The position numbers and the translations under genes were made by a program. The notes below the pieces were generated by a model. That model worked only from the letters and a program-made list of their open reading frames with translations, was not told the origin of the DNA and did not search any database. Below, piece by piece: positions 52,164 to 63,236 of a stretch of 64,000 nt of DNA. Every line of letters begins with the position of its first letter. Positions within the stretch are counted from its first letter, which is position 1. Location of the stretch: contig NZ_JAHCDA010000001.1 in assembly GCF_018413645.1 (NCBI RefSeq), positions 744,001-808,000 on the forward strand. Reading direction: 5' to 3'. Source of the stretch: Roseococcus pinisoli. GTDB lineage: Bacteria > Pseudomonadota > Alphaproteobacteria > Acetobacterales > Acetobacteraceae.

Positions 52164-53990
52164 ATGAAACGCCGTGACCTCTTCGCCGCGGGCTTCGGCC
52201 TCGTCTCCTTCGCCGCTTCGGCCCAGCAGCAGGGGGTCATCCGCACCCATGCGCTCTCCCTGCTCGGCGAGCCCGCCTTGCCGGCGGACTTCCCGCATTT
52301 CCCCTGGGTGAATCCCGCAGCCCCCAAGGGCGGCGAGGTCGCGCTCACCTCCCTCGGCAGCTTCGACAGCTTCAACCCCTTCATCCTGCGCGGCACCCCG
52401 GCCGTGGGGCTCACCAACCTCTACGACACCCTGCTGATGGAAAGTCCGGACGAGGCCAGCACGGAATACGCGCACCTCGCTTCCGCGATCGAGCTGCCGG
52501 CGGACCGCATGGGCGTCACCTTCGAGATCCGCGAGGGCGCCCGCTGGCATGACGGCCGCCCCCTCACGGCCGAGGACGTCGTCTGGACCTTCAACACGCT
52601 GCGCGAGCACGGGCGCCCCTTCTACCGGGCCTATTGGGCGGATGTGACGGAGGTGACGGCGGATGGCCCGCGCCGCGCCGTCTTCCGCTTCCGCAGCAAC
52701 GAGAATCGCGAGCTGGCCCTGATTATCGGCCAGCTGCCGGTGCTGCCCAAGCATTGGTGGGAGGGCCGCGACTTCGCGCGCCCCTCGCTGGACGTGCCGG
52801 TCGGCTCCGGCCCCTATCGCCTCGACCGCTTCGAGCCGGGGCGCAGCGTCACCTACCGCCGCGTGGAGGACTATTGGGGCCGCGACCTGCCGACGCGGCG
52901 CGGCACCAATAATTTCGACGCGCTGCGCTACGAGTATTTCCGCGACACCACGGTCGATTTCGAGGCCTTCAAGGCCGGCCAGATCGACTTCCGGGCGGAG
53001 AATGCGGCGCGCAACTGGGCCACCGGCTACGACTTCCCGGCCGTGCGCCGCGGCCTCGTGAAGCGCGACGAGATCCGCCATGAGCGGCCGACCGGCATGC
53101 AGGCCTTCGTGATGAACCTGCGCCGCCCGCGCTTCCAGGACGCCCGGGTGCGCGAGGCGCTGTGCCAGGTCTTCGACTTCGAATGGCTCAACGCCAATAT
53201 CTTCAACGGCCTCTACACGCGCACGACGAGCTTCTTCTCCAACAGCGACCTCGCCTCCTCGGGCCTGCCGGTGGGCAAGGAGCTCGCGGTGCTGGAACCC
53301 TTCCGCGCCCAGCTGCCCGAATCCGTCTTCACCCAGGAAAACCGCCTGCCCACGACGGATGGCAGCGGCAACAACCGCGACGGGCTGCGCCGCGCGCTCG
53401 ACCTCATGCGCCAGGCCGGGTGGACCATCCGCGACCGGCGCCTCGTCAACGCACAGGGCCAGCGCTTCGAGTTCGAGATCCTGCTGAACGGCCCGGTCTT
53501 CGAGCGCATCGCCCTGCCCTATGTGCAATGGCTGCAGCGCCTCGGCGTCGAGGCCCGGGTGCGCACGGTGGACCCCGCGCAGTATCAGGTGCGCCTCGAT
53601 GCCTTCGACTACGACATGACGGTGGACGTGATCCCGCAGTCGCTCTCGCCCGGCAACGAGCAGCGCGACTTCTTCACCTGCGCCAAGGCGCAGGAGAACG
53701 GGTCCCAGAACATCGCCGGCATCTGCTCGCCCGTCATCGACGCGCTGGTGGAGCTGGTGATCGCCGCGCCGGATCGCGAGGAGCTGGTCGCGCGCACGCG
53801 GGCGCTGGACCGGGTGCTGCTGAACGGCGCCTACGTCATCCCGCAATGGCACCTGCGTGCCTTCTGGATCGCCTACTGGAACCGCTTCGGCCGGCCCGCG
53901 CGCAACCCGAAATTCGCGCTGGGCCTCGATTCCTGGTGGATCGACCCCGAGCTGGACCGCGCCCTGGCCGAAGCCAAGCGCGGCCTGTGA
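52164..53990 (+). CDS. yejA: Peptide/microcin C-type ABC transporter substrate-binding protein (YejA-like)
   Basis: A 608-residue SBP_bac_5 family receptor. The N-terminus [21 protein letters not shown] is a signal peptide with twin arginines. [17 protein letters not shown] opens the binding domain. [24 protein letters not shown] and [21 protein letters not shown] are standard for the family, and a [17 protein letters not shown] segment is like YejA. It should capture oligopeptides or peptide antibiotics in the periplasm. First gene of a yejA-B-(DUF3891)-E-F cluster. Confidence 0.93.
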   Translation: MKRRDLFAAGFGLVSFAASAQQQGVIRTHALSLLGEPALPADFPHFPWVNPAAPKGGEVALTSLGSFDSFNPFILRGTPAVGLTNLYDTLLMESPDEASTEYAHLASAIELPADRMGVTFEIREGARWHDGRPLTAEDVVWTFNTLREHGRPFYRAYWADVTEVTADGPRRAVFRFRSNENRELALIIGQLPVLPKHWWEGRDFARPSLDVPVGSGPYRLDRFEPGRSVTYRRVEDYWGRDLPTRRGTNNFDALRYEYFRDTTVDFEAFKAGQIDFRAENAARNWATGYDFPAVRRGLVKRDEIRHERPTGMQAFVMNLRRPRFQDARVREALCQVFDFEWLNANIFNGLYTRTTSFFSNSDLASSGLPVGKELAVLEPFRAQLPESVFTQENRLPTTDGSGNNRDGLRRALDLMRQAGWTIRDRRLVNAQGQRFEFEILLNGPVFERIALPYVQWLQRLGVEARVRTVDPAQYQVRLDAFDYDMTVDVIPQSLSPGNEQRDFFTCAKAQENGSQNIAGICSPVIDALVELVIAAPDREELVARTRALDRVLLNGAYVIPQWHLRAFWIAYWNRFGRPARNPKFALGLDSWWIDPELDRALAEAKRGL

Positions 53991-54030
53991 CCGATCCGCG
54001 CCAACGCGCCGCCATCAGGGCGGGCCGCGC

Positions 54031-55137
54031 ATGAGCTCCTACCTGCTGCGGCGGCTGCTGCTGATCGTGCCGACGCTGTTCGGCATCATCCTCATCAACT
54101 TCGCCATCGTGCAGTTCGCCCCCGGCGGCCCGGTCGAGCAGATGATCGCCGAGATCCGCGGCCAGGGGCAGACGATGGGCCGCCTCACCGGCGACGGCGG
54201 GGGCGAGGTCCGCCAGCAATCCTCGCCCTCCGGCTCCTCCTCGGAGGGGCCCACCTCCACCTATCGCGGCGCGCGCGGCCTCGACCCCGCGGTGGTGCGG
54301 GAGATCGAGCGCGCCTTCGGCTTCGACAAGCCCGCCCATGTGCGCTTCGGCGAGATGCTCTGGGGCTATATGCGCTTCGACCTCGGCCGCTCGCTCTTCC
54401 GCGACCGGCCGGTCTGGGACCTGGTGATCGAGAAGCTGCCCGTCTCCATCTCGCTCGGCCTGTGGTCCACGCTGATCATCTATCTGATCTCCATCCCGCT
54501 CGGCATCCGCAAGGCGGTGCGCGACGGCTCGCGCTTCGACCTCTGGACCAGCGCGGTGGTGCTGGTGGGCTATGCGATCCCGGGCTTCCTCTTCGCCATC
54601 ATGCTGGTGGTGCTCTTCGCCGGCGGCAGCTTCCTCCAGTGGTTCCCGCTGCGCGGCCTGACCTCCTCGGGCAGCGAGGGCTGGCCCTTCTGGGAGCGCG
54701 CGCTGGACTACGCCTGGCACATGGTGCTGCCGACCATCACCCTCGTCATCGGCGGCTTCGCCGGGCTGACGATGCTCACGAAGAACTCCTTCCTGGAGGA
54801 GATCAACAAGCAATACGTGCTGACGGCGCGGGCCAAGGGCGCGGGCGAGACGCGGGTGCTCTACGGCCATGTCTTCCGCAATGCGATGCTGATCATCATC
54901 GCGGGCTTCCCCGCCGCCTTCATCAGCATCCTCTTCACCGGCGCCCTGCTGGTGGAGATCATCTTCTCGCTCGACGGGCTGGGGCTGCTGGGCTTCGAAT
55001 CCGCGATCCGGCGCGACTATCCGGTGATGTTCGGCACGCTCTACATCTTCACCCTGCTCGGCCTGATCATGCAGATCGTGAGCGACTTCACCTACACGCT
55101 CGTCGACCCGCGCATCGACTTCGAGGCGAGGCGCTGA
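54031..55137 (+). CDS. yejB: Peptide/microcin C-type ABC transporter permease (YejB-like)
   Basis: A 368-residue permease with the usual start ([38 protein letters not shown]). Its distinguishing feature is a low-complexity Gly/Ser/Gln insert at about residues 55-80 in the periplasmic loop, a common YejB trait. The EAA loop reads [25 protein letters not shown]. It forms the membrane channel with YejE. It is separated from yejE by the DUF3891 gene. Confidence 0.93.
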   Translation: MSSYLLRRLLLIVPTLFGIILINFAIVQFAPGGPVEQMIAEIRGQGQTMGRLTGDGGGEVRQQSSPSGSSSEGPTSTYRGARGLDPAVVREIERAFGFDKPAHVRFGEMLWGYMRFDLGRSLFRDRPVWDLVIEKLPVSISLGLWSTLIIYLISIPLGIRKAVRDGSRFDLWTSAVVLVGYAIPGFLFAIMLVVLFAGGSFLQWFPLRGLTSSGSEGWPFWERALDYAWHMVLPTITLVIGGFAGLTMLTKNSFLEEINKQYVLTARAKGAGETRVLYGHVFRNAMLIIIAGFPAAFISILFTGALLVEIIFSLDGLGLLGFESAIRRDYPVMFGTLYIFTLLGLIMQIVSDFTYTLVDPRIDFEARR

Positions 55138-55183
55138 TGCGCGCCCGCCCCCTTCCCGCCCCCCGCCCTGGGCAGGAGACGGA

Positions 55184-55912
55184 ATGATCCTCTGGAAGCA
55201 GGAGGACGGCAGCGTCCTCGCCACGCCCCAGCCCGCCCATGCGGTGCTCTCCGGCCAGCTCATGCGCGTGCTGGCCGAGCCGCCCGTGCCCTTCGAGCCC
55301 GTCGTCACCGCCGCCGCGCAGCACGATTGCGGCTGGATGCGCTGGGAGGCCGATCCCGACTTCGATGCGGAGACCGGCCTGCCCACGGCCTTCAACGCCG
55401 TTCCCGGCGTCCAGCACGTGGCGCTGTGGGAAGCCGGCGTGCGCCTCGCTTTGGCCTCCTGGGGCCTCTGGGCCGGGCTGCTGGTGCTGCGCCACGGCTC
55501 CTTCATCTATCGCCTTGGCCTCGAGCATCACCGCCAGGCCGGCGGCGACGAGAACCGCCGCGCCATGCAGGGCTATATCGACCGCGAGCCGGCCTGGAGC
55601 GCCCTGCTGGCCGCGAAGCTCGGCGTGACGGAGGCGCAGGTCGCGGCCAATGCGCGCAAGGTCGCGATGGTGGATGCCATCGCCCTCGCCCTCTGCTGGG
55701 GCCGCGATTCCTTCGACAGCCTCGACACCATGCTGCGCCGACGGTCGCCCTTCGAGGCGACGCTCGATCCCTGGCCGCTCTCCGTGCCCGAGATCGTGCT
55801 GGAGACGGAGACGCTGCGCCTGCCGGCGCGCTTCTCCGACAGCGGCGAGATGCGCGCCGGCCTGGCCGAGGCGCCCCGGATCCCGCTGCGCTTCCGGCTG
55901 ACGCCGGCATGA
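55184..55912 (+). CDS. DUF3891 family protein inside the yej cluster
   Basis: A 242-residue soluble protein. TAAAQHDCGWMRWE near residue 45 and HGSFIYRLG and LEHHRQAGGDENRR near 105-125 are the conserved DUF3891 segments, with histidine and aspartate spacing that suggests a metal or phosphohydrolase-like site, though this is inference. No function is known. It lies 46 bp after yejB and its stop overlaps yejE by 4 bp, so it is translated as part of the importer operon. Confidence 0.85.
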   Translation: MILWKQEDGSVLATPQPAHAVLSGQLMRVLAEPPVPFEPVVTAAAQHDCGWMRWEADPDFDAETGLPTAFNAVPGVQHVALWEAGVRLALASWGLWAGLLVLRHGSFIYRLGLEHHRQAGGDENRRAMQGYIDREPAWSALLAAKLGVTEAQVAANARKVAMVDAIALALCWGRDSFDSLDTMLRRRSPFEATLDPWPLSVPEIVLETETLRLPARFSDSGEMRAGLAEAPRIPLRFRLTPA

Positions 55913-56946
55913 ATCTTTCGCCTCTCAATCGGCGGCGGATCGCGAATTTCCGCGCGAACCGGCGCGGCTCCCTCTCGCTCCTCGTCTTCGCGATCCTCTT
56001 CGTGCTGACCCTCTTCGCGGAGCTGCTGGCCAATGACCGGCCGCTCGTCGCGCATGTGGACGGGCATTGGCGCTTTCCCGTCCTCGTCGACTATGCCGAG
56101 AGCGACGTCGTGCCGGACGGACTTCCCACCCAGGCCGACTGGCACGACCCGGAATTCATGCGCGAGGTGCAGGAGCGCGGATGGGTCGTCTGGCCGCCGA
56201 TCCGCTACAGCCATGCGACGATCGTGACCGGGCTCGACGTCCCTGCCCCTTCGCCGCCGAGCTGGCGGAACCTCCTCGGCACCGACGACCAATCGCGCGA
56301 CGTGATGGCGCGCGTGATCTACGGCTTCCGCATCTCGGTGCTCTTCGGCTTCACGCTGACGATCTTCGCGTCCCTTCTCGGCATCGTGGCGGGCGCGGTG
56401 CAGGGCTATTACGGCGGCTGGACCGACCTGCTCTTCCAGCGCTTCATCGAGATCTGGTCGGGCATGCCGCAGCTCTTCCTGCTCATCATCCTGAGCAGCG
56501 TGATCGAGCCGAGCTTCTGGACCCTCCTGATCTTCCTGCTGCTCTTCTCCTGGATGGGGCTCGTCGGCGTGGTGCGCGCCGAGTTCCTGCGCGGCCGCAA
56601 CCTCGACTACGTGCGCGCCGCCCGCGCGCTGGGCGTCTCGGACGGGCGGCTGATGTTCCAGCACATCCTGCCCAACGCCATGGTGGCGACGCTGACCTTC
56701 CTGCCTTTCATCCTTTCGGGATCGGTGACGGTGCTCTCCACGCTCGACTTCCTGGGCTTCGGCCTGCCGCCCGGCTCGCCCTCGCTCGGCGAGCTGCTGA
56801 GCCAGGGCAAGAACAACCTGCAGGCGCCCTGGCTGGCCTTCACCGGCTTCGCGGTGCTCGGCGGCATGCTGACCCTGCTGATCTTCATCGGCGAGGCGGT
56901 CCGCGACGCCTTCGATCCGCGCAAGCTGCCCGGAGGCGGAAGATGA
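55909..56946 (+). CDS. yejE: Peptide/microcin C-type ABC transporter permease (YejE-like)
   Basis: A 345-residue permease. A membrane helix near residue 30 is followed by a long periplasmic loop with WRFPVLVDYAESD and PPIRYSHATI, typical of YejE. Then come the transport helices and the EAA loop FLRGRNLDYVRAARALGVSDGRLM. The end ...GEAVRDAFDPRKLP is standard for oligopeptide permeases. Start overlaps the DUF3891 stop (ATGA). Confidence 0.94.
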   Translation: MNLSPLNRRRIANFRANRRGSLSLLVFAILFVLTLFAELLANDRPLVAHVDGHWRFPVLVDYAESDVVPDGLPTQADWHDPEFMREVQERGWVVWPPIRYSHATIVTGLDVPAPSPPSWRNLLGTDDQSRDVMARVIYGFRISVLFGFTLTIFASLLGIVAGAVQGYYGGWTDLLFQRFIEIWSGMPQLFLLIILSSVIEPSFWTLLIFLLLFSWMGLVGVVRAEFLRGRNLDYVRAARALGVSDGRLMFQHILPNAMVATLTFLPFILSGSVTVLSTLDFLGFGLPPGSPSLGELLSQGKNNLQAPWLAFTGFAVLGGMLTLLIFIGEAVRDAFDPRKLPGGGR

Positions 56947-56986
56947 GCGGTCTTTTCGTGTCCTCGGGCGCCGGCGGAGCGCGGCC

Positions 56987-58582
56987 ATGAGCCTGCTCAG
57001 CGTCGAGAATCTGTCCGTCGCCTTCCGCGGCAAGCGCGTGGTGCAGGGCGTCTCCTTCCACGTCGAGGCCGGCGAGGTGGTGGCGCTGGTCGGCGAGAGC
57101 GGTTCGGGCAAGTCCGTCACCGCGCTCTCGATCCTGCAGCTCCTGGCCAATACCGGCTCCAACCCCGAGGGCCGCATCCTGCTGGATGGCGTCGAGGTGC
57201 TGAAGGCGCCGGTCTCCGAACTCCAGCGCCTGCGCGGCGGCACGGCCGGCATGGTCTTCCAGGAGCCCATGACCTCGCTGAACCCGCTGCACAGCATCGG
57301 CCAGCAGGTCGGCGAGGCGATCACGCTGCACCGGCCGCTGCGCGGCGCCGCGCTCCATCAGGCCGTCATCGACACGCTCATCCGCGCCGGTCTGTCCAAT
57401 GCGGAGGAGCGGCTATCCGCCTATCCGCATCAGCTGTCCGGCGGGCAGCGGCAGCGCGTGATGATCGGCGCGGCGCTCGCCAACGAGCCGAAGCTGCTCA
57501 TCGCGGACGAGCCCACCACCGCGCTGGACGTCACCATCCAGGCGCAGATCCTGGAGCTGCTGGCGGACCTGAAGAAGCGGCTGGGCATGGCCATGCTGCT
57601 CATCACCCACGACCTGCAGATCGTCCGCCGCCATGCCGACCGCGTCGTCGTGATGAAGGACGGCACGGTCGTCGAGCAGGGCACCGTGGACACCGTCTTC
57701 ACCGATCCCAAGCACCCCTATACGCGCATGCTGATCGGCACGGAGCCGCGCGGCCGCCCTGCCCCCGTGGCGCCCGACGCGCCGGAGGTGCTGGAGGGCG
57801 AGCAGATCCGCGTCCATTTCCCGATCCGCCGCGGCTTCCTGCGACGGACCGTTTCGGTCGTGAAGGCGGTGGACGGCATCGACATCTCGGTGCGAGAGGG
57901 CGAGACGCTCGGCCTCGTCGGCGAGAGCGGCAGCGGCAAGACCACGCTCGGCCTCGCGCTCATCCGCATGGAGCGCAGCGAAGGACGCATCCGCTTCGAG
58001 GGCAGCGATATCCAGGGCCTTTCCCGCGGCGAGCTCCGGCCGCTGCGCGCGCGCATGCAGATCGTCTTCCAGGATCCCTACGGCTCGCTGTCGCCGCGCA
58101 TGAATGCCGGCGAGATCGTGGGCGAAGGGCTGACGGTGCATGAGCCGGGCCTCAATGCCGCCGGCCGCGCGCTGCGCGTGGGCCAGGCGCTGGAGGAGGT
58201 CGGCCTCGATCCCGCAATGGCCGATCGCTACCCGCATGAATTCTCCGGCGGGCAGCGCCAGCGAATCGCCATCGCCCGCGCGCTCGTTCTGAAGCCGCGC
58301 CTGCTGGTGCTCGACGAGCCGACCAGCGCGCTCGACGTCAGCGTCCAGGCGCAGGTGGTGGAGCTGCTGCGCGGCCTGCAGGAGAAGCACCGCCTCGCCT
58401 ATCTCTTCATCAGCCACGATCTGCGCGTGGTGCGGGCGATGGCGCATCGCATCATCGTCATGAAGTCGGGCCGCATCGTGGAGGCCGGCGAGGCCGAGGC
58501 CCTTACCCAAAACCCGCGCGAGCCTTATACGCGCGCCTTGATGGCCGCGGCTTTCGAGCTGCGGGCAGCGGAAGGGCGGTGA
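56987..58582 (+). CDS. yejF: Peptide/microcin C-type ABC transporter ATP-binding protein (YejF-like)
   Basis: A 531-residue protein with two fused ABC ATPase domains. Each half has a Walker A ([12 protein letters not shown] and [12 protein letters not shown]), a signature (LSGGQRQRV and FSGGQRQRI) and Walker B with the following glutamate ([12 protein letters not shown] and [12 protein letters not shown]). Each half ends with the OppD/F tail ([10 protein letters not shown] and [10 protein letters not shown]). It powers the YejB-YejE channel. The stop overlaps the next gene by 4 bp. Confidence 0.95.
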   Translation: MSLLSVENLSVAFRGKRVVQGVSFHVEAGEVVALVGESGSGKSVTALSILQLLANTGSNPEGRILLDGVEVLKAPVSELQRLRGGTAGMVFQEPMTSLNPLHSIGQQVGEAITLHRPLRGAALHQAVIDTLIRAGLSNAEERLSAYPHQLSGGQRQRVMIGAALANEPKLLIADEPTTALDVTIQAQILELLADLKKRLGMAMLLITHDLQIVRRHADRVVVMKDGTVVEQGTVDTVFTDPKHPYTRMLIGTEPRGRPAPVAPDAPEVLEGEQIRVHFPIRRGFLRRTVSVVKAVDGIDISVREGETLGLVGESGSGKTTLGLALIRMERSEGRIRFEGSDIQGLSRGELRPLRARMQIVFQDPYGSLSPRMNAGEIVGEGLTVHEPGLNAAGRALRVGQALEEVGLDPAMADRYPHEFSGGQRQRIAIARALVLKPRLLVLDEPTSALDVSVQAQVVELLRGLQEKHRLAYLFISHDLRVVRAMAHRIIVMKSGRIVEAGEAEALTQNPREPYTRALMAAAFELRAAEGR

Positions 58583-59046
58583 CAGAATTGAGCACGACGG
58601 AACACGCGGCGGATCATCCCTGGGCCGGCCATGAGCGCGAGAAACTTCAGGAGCTGATGGACACCGAGCAGGTGAAGATCGGCGTCCATATCCGCAAGAT
58701 GAACTCGCCCGGCAGCCCGGTGTACCGCATGTCGGAAAACATCGTTCCCGCCGCGCTGATCCTCGTCAGCTCCTTCGCGGGCACGGCGCTGATCCATTTC
58801 TACGTGGGCGCCGTGATCCTGGCCGTCGGCTGCACCTGGTGGGTGTGGAAGGTGCTGCCGCAGATCCGCGAGGCGACCTTCCTGCGCACCACGGCCTATG
58901 TCCTGGAAAGCGACGCGCATTTCGACCAGATGTGGGCGCGCGGCATGCTCAGCCTCTACGCCAAGCTGCCCGACGGCACCGAGCGCGCGGCAGCGAACCG
59001 CGACGACTGGCGCGCCTTCATTCGTTCGCTGCACGGAATTTTCTGA
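58579..59046 (+). CDS. Hypothetical membrane protein at the end of the yej cluster
   Basis: A 155-residue protein starting at GTG 58579, overlapping yejF. The first 50 residues are charged, with HEREKLQELMDTEQVKIGVHIRKMN. Two hydrophobic helices follow (about 55-95: IVPAALILVSSF and AVILAVGCTWWVWKVL). A soluble C-terminal tail ends FIRSLHGIF. I do not recognise a family. Coupling to yejF suggests it serves the transporter or its membrane site. Confidence 0.75.
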   Translation: MTELSTTEHAADHPWAGHEREKLQELMDTEQVKIGVHIRKMNSPGSPVYRMSENIVPAALILVSSFAGTALIHFYVGAVILAVGCTWWVWKVLPQIREATFLRTTAYVLESDAHFDQMWARGMLSLYAKLPDGTERAAANRDDWRAFIRSLHGIF

Positions 59047-59103
59047 CGGCAATCGGCCGCCGCTCCGCCTGGGGACCGCCGATCAGGCGGCCCCGACCGT
59101 AGG

Positions 59104-59484
59104 TCAGGCGAATTCTTCCTGGAGCGCCGGGGCGGCGATGATGCCGTCGGCCTCGGACATGGTCTGACGCAGCTCGCGCAGGAAGACCGCGCCCTTCAGC
59201 GTCCGCTGCACGAGCACGCTGCGGCGGTCCATCGGATCCACCTTGCGCCGCGCGAGCTCCAGCTCGCCAAGGCGGTCGAGCGCGCGGGTGATCGCGGGCT
59301 TCGACACGTTCAGGTCCTGGGCCAGGCCGCGCACGGTATGCGGGCCCGCATTCAGATAGACGGTCAGGAAGACACCGAGCTGGCGGGCGGAAAGATCCGG
59401 CCCGTCTCGCCGGACGAGCGATACCGTCGTGTCCCGCAGGATCCCGATAAGCTGGTCGGCATTGGTCTGGACTGACATCGACAC
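59104..59484 (-). CDS. MarR-family transcriptional regulator
   Basis: A 126-residue winged-helix protein. LSARQLGVFLTVYL, GPHTVRGLAQDLNVSKPAITRALDRLGELELARR and DPMDRRSVLVQRTLKG give the helix-turn-helix and wing. It is shorter than classic MarR at both ends. The GTG at 59484 follows the GGAGGAGGAG stretch by 6 bp; the ATG at 59478 is 12 bp away. It is divergent from nothing nearby and converges with the yej cluster, so its target is unclear. Confidence 0.87.
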   Translation of the reverse strand: MSMSVQTNADQLIGILRDTTVSLVRRDGPDLSARQLGVFLTVYLNAGPHTVRGLAQDLNVSKPAITRALDRLGELELARRKVDPMDRRSVLVQRTLKGAVFLRELRQTMSEADGIIAAPALQEEFA

Positions 59485-59655
59485 TGATCCCTCCTCCTCC
59501 GGGCCCGAGGCCCTTCCAGGGCACACCACGCTCCGAAGCCGAACGCGGCGTTGCGACATCCCAAAATGGGAAACGAGGAGACAGATAGACGCCATCCCGC
59601 AACGAATTGCAAGAATTTCATTTATCGGTAGGCATTGGTTGCCCGGGAAAATGCC

Positions 59656-61005
59656 TTATCGCGGGTCCGCGCCAGTTCGGGCCAGGAATCTTTCGATCCC
59701 GCCAAGGGCCGCCCGAAGCCCGGTCGCCTCCCCCCCTTCGGGCCGCCCTGCCCTCGTGGAATCGTTCCAGGCGTAGAGGTCCAGATGCGCCCAGGGGATG
59801 CCGTCCGGCACGAAACGCTGCAGGAAAAGCGCGGCGACGACGGCGCCGGCCATCGGCCGCGTGGAGACGTTGTTGAGGTCCGCGACCCCGCTTTCCAGCC
59901 AGTTGGCGTAACCCTCGTGTAATGGAAGGCGCCAGACCGGGTCGCCCGCCTCCCGCCCGCCATCCATCAGCGCCTGGGCCAGGGCGTCGTCGTTGCTGAA
60001 CAGGGCCGGCAGGTCGGGACCCAGCGCGACCCGTGCCGCGCCGGTCAGGGTGCAGCCGTTGAGAATCAGCCGCGGCGACTGCTCGCCGGCATAGGTCAGC
60101 AGGTCCGACAGGACGAGCCGGCCCTCCGCATCGGTATTGCCGATCTCGACCGTCAGGCCCTTTCGCGTGCGGATCACGTCCAGCGGCCGGAAGGCCTCGC
60201 CGGAGACGCTGTTCTCCACGGCGCCGATCACCAGCAGGAGGCGAATCGGCGCGGCCGTCGCCATCAACGCCTCCGCGAGGCCGAGCATCACCGCCGCGCC
60301 GCCCATGTCCTTCTTCATGCGCAGCATGGAGGAAGGCGGCTTGAGATCGAGCCCCCCCGTGTCGAAGCACACCCCCTTGCCGCAGAGCGCCACCAGCGGC
60401 GCATCCTCCGCGCCCCATTCCAGCACCGCCACCCGGGGGGCGCGCGGGCTGCCCTGGCCGACGGCCTGGATGGCCGGGAAGCCCGTGCGGAGCGCATCGC
60501 CCTCGATCACCCGGAAGCGCGCGCCATGGGCCGCCGCGACATCGCCCACGGCCTCGGCCAGCTCGGCCGGGCCGAGGTGGTTGGCCGGCGCGTTGATCAG
60601 GTCCCGCGCGCGCCAGATGGCGGCGGCCAGGGCCTGGGACGTCTCCGTGCCCGGCGGGGTGATCAGCCGCGCCGGCGCGCGCTTGCCCGGCTTGAAGCGC
60701 GTGTAGCGATAGGCGCCGAGGCACCAGCCCAGCACTGCAGCCGCGGCATCGCCCCCCTCCAGCCGCCAGAGCGTGCCCTCGGGCAGGCCATAGGGCAGCG
60801 CGCCGTAGCCCTCGGCCGTCCTGGGCGCGCCGAACAGCGCCCCCGCCAGGCCGCCCTCGCCGGGCAGGAGGGCGATCTCGCCCGGCCGGCCCCCGAAACC
60901 CGAGGCCCGGGCGAAATCCGCGCCCGGCAACGCCTCCCAGCCCTCCGGCGTGACGACATGCAGCGGCAGCGACGGGGCGGCATCCGGGACGAGGCAGGGC
61001 AGCAT
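59656..61005 (-). CDS. Leucyl aminopeptidase family protein (M17)
   Basis: A 449-residue cytosolic aminopeptidase. [15 protein letters not shown] supplies the catalytic lysine and an aspartate ligand, and [13 protein letters not shown] is the M17 signature. [15 protein letters not shown] and WAHLDLYAW follow near the C-terminus. The N-terminal domain is short and divergent, as in the PepB-like branch. Start at 61005 after AGGA. It is divergent from hslV with a 92-bp gap. Confidence 0.93.
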   Translation of the reverse strand: MLPCLVPDAAPSLPLHVVTPEGWEALPGADFARASGFGGRPGEIALLPGEGGLAGALFGAPRTAEGYGALPYGLPEGTLWRLEGGDAAAAVLGWCLGAYRYTRFKPGKRAPARLITPPGTETSQALAAAIWRARDLINAPANHLGPAELAEAVGDVAAAHGARFRVIEGDALRTGFPAIQAVGQGSPRAPRVAVLEWGAEDAPLVALCGKGVCFDTGGLDLKPPSSMLRMKKDMGGAAVMLGLAEALMATAAPIRLLLVIGAVENSVSGEAFRPLDVIRTRKGLTVEIGNTDAEGRLVLSDLLTYAGEQSPRLILNGCTLTGAARVALGPDLPALFSNDDALAQALMDGGREAGDPVWRLPLHEGYANWLESGVADLNNVSTRPMAGAVVAALFLQRFVPDGIPWAHLDLYAWNDSTRAGRPEGGEATGLRAALGGIERFLARTGADPR

Positions 61006-61097
61006 CGGAGGTTCCTTCTTTGCATAACGCTGGGCCCAGTCATGCGTCCGAACAACCCGCATTGCCGAACGGCCCCGCACACGCCACATCGGCTGCC

Positions 61098-61652
61098 ATG
61101 CAAGCATCCCAAAACGACATGATCGGGTGGCACGGCACCACGATCCTCTGTGTCCGCCGCGACGGAAAGGTCGCGATGGCGGGCGATGGCCAGGTCTCGA
61201 TCGGCCAGACCGTTGTGAAGAACAATGCGCGCAAGGTGCGGCGCATCGCCCAGGGCCGGGTCATCGCCGGCTTCGCGGGCGCGACCGCCGACGCCTTCAC
61301 GCTCCTGGAGCGCCTCGAAGCCAAGCTCGAGCGCTTCCCCGACCAGCTCGAGCGCGCCTGCGTCGAGCTCGCCAAGGACTGGCGCACGGATCGCTACCTG
61401 CGGCGCCTGGAGGCCCTGCTGGCCGTGGCCGACAAGGACCGTTCCCTGCTGCTCACCGGCCAGGGCGACGTGCTGGAGCCCGAGGATTCCATCATCGGCA
61501 TCGGCTCGGGCGGCAATTACGCGCTGTCCGCCGCGCGCGCCCTGATGACGGTGGACGGCATTTCCGCCGAGGAGATCGCCAAGCGCTCGATGAAGATCGC
61601 GGCCGATATCTGTGTCTACACCAACGGCAACTTCATCCTGGAGACCCTGTGA
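61098..61652 (+). CDS. hslV: ATP-dependent protease subunit HslV
   Basis: A 184-residue proteasome-like peptidase. After a propeptide of about 13 residues ending in WHG, the catalytic threonine is exposed as [40 protein letters not shown] and [13 protein letters not shown] are the conserved later parts. It forms a double-hexamer barrel driven by HslU. A second in-frame ATG at 61119 is possible. The stop overlaps hslU by 1 bp (TGATG). Confidence 0.98.
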   Translation: MQASQNDMIGWHGTTILCVRRDGKVAMAGDGQVSIGQTVVKNNARKVRRIAQGRVIAGFAGATADAFTLLERLEAKLERFPDQLERACVELAKDWRTDRYLRRLEALLAVADKDRSLLLTGQGDVLEPEDSIIGIGSGGNYALSAARALMTVDGISAEEIAKRSMKIAADICVYTNGNFILETL

Positions 61653-62989
61653 TGAGCGACGTCATCACGGCGCCGGAGACGGTGAACCTTTCCCCGCGCG
61701 AGATCGTCAGCGAGCTCGACCGCTTCATCATCGGCCAGCACGACGCCAAGCGCGCGGTGGCCATCGCGCTGCGCAACCGCTGGCGCCGCCAGCAGCTCCC
61801 CGACTCCTGGCAGGAGGAAGTGGTGCCGAAGAACATCCTGATGATCGGCCCCACCGGCTGCGGCAAGACGGAGATCGCGCGGCGGCTGGCCAAGCTCGCC
61901 AACGCGCCCTTCCTCAAGGTCGAGGCCACGAAGTTCACCGAGGTCGGCTATGTCGGCCGCGACGTGGAATCCATCGTGCGCGACCTGGTGGAGGCCTCGA
62001 TCGTCCAGACGCGCGAAGCCGCACGGAAGGGCGTGCAGGCCAAGGCCGAGCTGCATGCGGAGGAGCGCCTGATCTCCGCCCTGACTGGTGAGGCCGCGCA
62101 GGGCGACACGAAGCAGAAGTTCCGCAAGATGCTCCGCGAGGGGCAGCTGGAGACGCGGGAGATCGAGATCGAGGTCACCGAGGCGCCGGGCCAGCCCGTC
62201 GGCATGATGGACATGCCCGGCATGCCGCCCGGCCAGATGCAGAACATGCAGGAGATGTTCGGCAAGATGTTCGGCGGCCGCGCCAAGCCGCGGAAGATGA
62301 CCGTGGCCGCGGCGCGCGAGGCGCTGATCCGCGAGGAGGCCGACAAGCTGCTCGACCAGGAGCAGCTGACCCGTGCCGCCGTGCAGAACGCGGAGAACAA
62401 CGGCATCGTCTTCCTCGACGAGATCGACAAGATCGCGCGGTCGAGCGAAGGCGGCGTGCGCGGCGGCGACGTCTCCCGCGAGGGCGTGCAGCGCGACCTG
62501 CTGCCGCTCATCGAGGGCACGACGGTCAACACGCGGCACGGCCCGGTGCGGACGGACTACATCCTCTTCATCGCGAGCGGCGCCTTCCACCTCTCCAAGC
62601 CGTCGGACCTGCTGCCCGAGCTTCAGGGCCGCCTGCCGATCCGCGTGGAGCTGAAGGCGCTGACCCGCGAGGACTTCCGCCGCATCCTGACCGAGCCCGA
62701 GCACTCGCTGCTCAAGCAGGCCAGCGCGCTGATGGGCACCGAGGGGCTGCAGCTCGACTTCACGCCGGGCGCGGTGGATTCCCTGGCCGACCTCGCCGCC
62801 GAGATCAACGCGACGGTGGAGAATATCGGCGCGCGCCGGCTCTCGACGGTGCTGGAGCGGCTGCTGGAGGAGATCAGTTTCTCCGCCAGCGACCGCCGCG
62901 GCGACGCCGTCACGGTCGATGACGGCATGGTGAAGGACCGGGTGGCGAGCCTGGCCGCCAGCGCGGACCTCTCGCGCTACATCCTGTAA
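61652..62989 (+). CDS. hslU: ATP-dependent protease ATPase subunit HslU
   Basis: A 445-residue AAA+ unfoldase. [30 protein letters not shown] starts the domain, Walker A is GPTGCGKTE, the pore loop is GYVGRDVES, Walker B is FLDEIDKI and the C-terminus is SRYIL. The central I-domain (about 110-245) contains a Met/Pro/Gly-rich stretch [15 protein letters not shown], common in alphaproteobacterial HslU. It unfolds substrates for HslV. Confidence 0.98.
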   Translation: MSDVITAPETVNLSPREIVSELDRFIIGQHDAKRAVAIALRNRWRRQQLPDSWQEEVVPKNILMIGPTGCGKTEIARRLAKLANAPFLKVEATKFTEVGYVGRDVESIVRDLVEASIVQTREAARKGVQAKAELHAEERLISALTGEAAQGDTKQKFRKMLREGQLETREIEIEVTEAPGQPVGMMDMPGMPPGQMQNMQEMFGKMFGGRAKPRKMTVAAAREALIREEADKLLDQEQLTRAAVQNAENNGIVFLDEIDKIARSSEGGVRGGDVSREGVQRDLLPLIEGTTVNTRHGPVRTDYILFIASGAFHLSKPSDLLPELQGRLPIRVELKALTREDFRRILTEPEHSLLKQASALMGTEGLQLDFTPGAVDSLADLAAEINATVENIGARRLSTVLERLLEEISFSASDRRGDAVTVDDGMVKDRVASLAASADLSRYIL

Positions 62990-63037
62990 GGCAGACTTCC
63001 GCCGGCGGCGCCGCAGGGCGCTTCCGGCGCCCCATGG

Positions 63038-63070
63038 GACCGCGATCCGATCGCTCGGACGCGGTCTTTT
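63038..63070 (+). terminator. Intrinsic terminator of hslVU
   Basis: Arms GACCGCG (63038-63044) and CGCGGTC (63060-63066), with an inner TCCGA/TCGGA pair, followed by TTTT. It lies 49 bp past the hslU stop and ends the hslVU transcript before the DctP gene. Confidence 0.85.
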
Positions 63071-63236
63071 CATGTCCGGGAAACGACTCCAGGCGCGCCC
63101 GGTCCGGGCCGGGAAAGGCCCTCGCGTCCCTCACCGAGGCCGGCCGTGCCGGCGGATCGCCAAATCCCTTCCCCCGGCCCGGTGTCTGGGATATGGGCGA
63201 TTCACTAGGGTTGCAACGAACTGGAGGCAAATGCCC

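Noticed and set aside
51201-53852. An 883-codon minus-strand frame across hisN and yejA
   Set aside because: It covers three well-supported plus-strand genes and has the same shadow-like composition.
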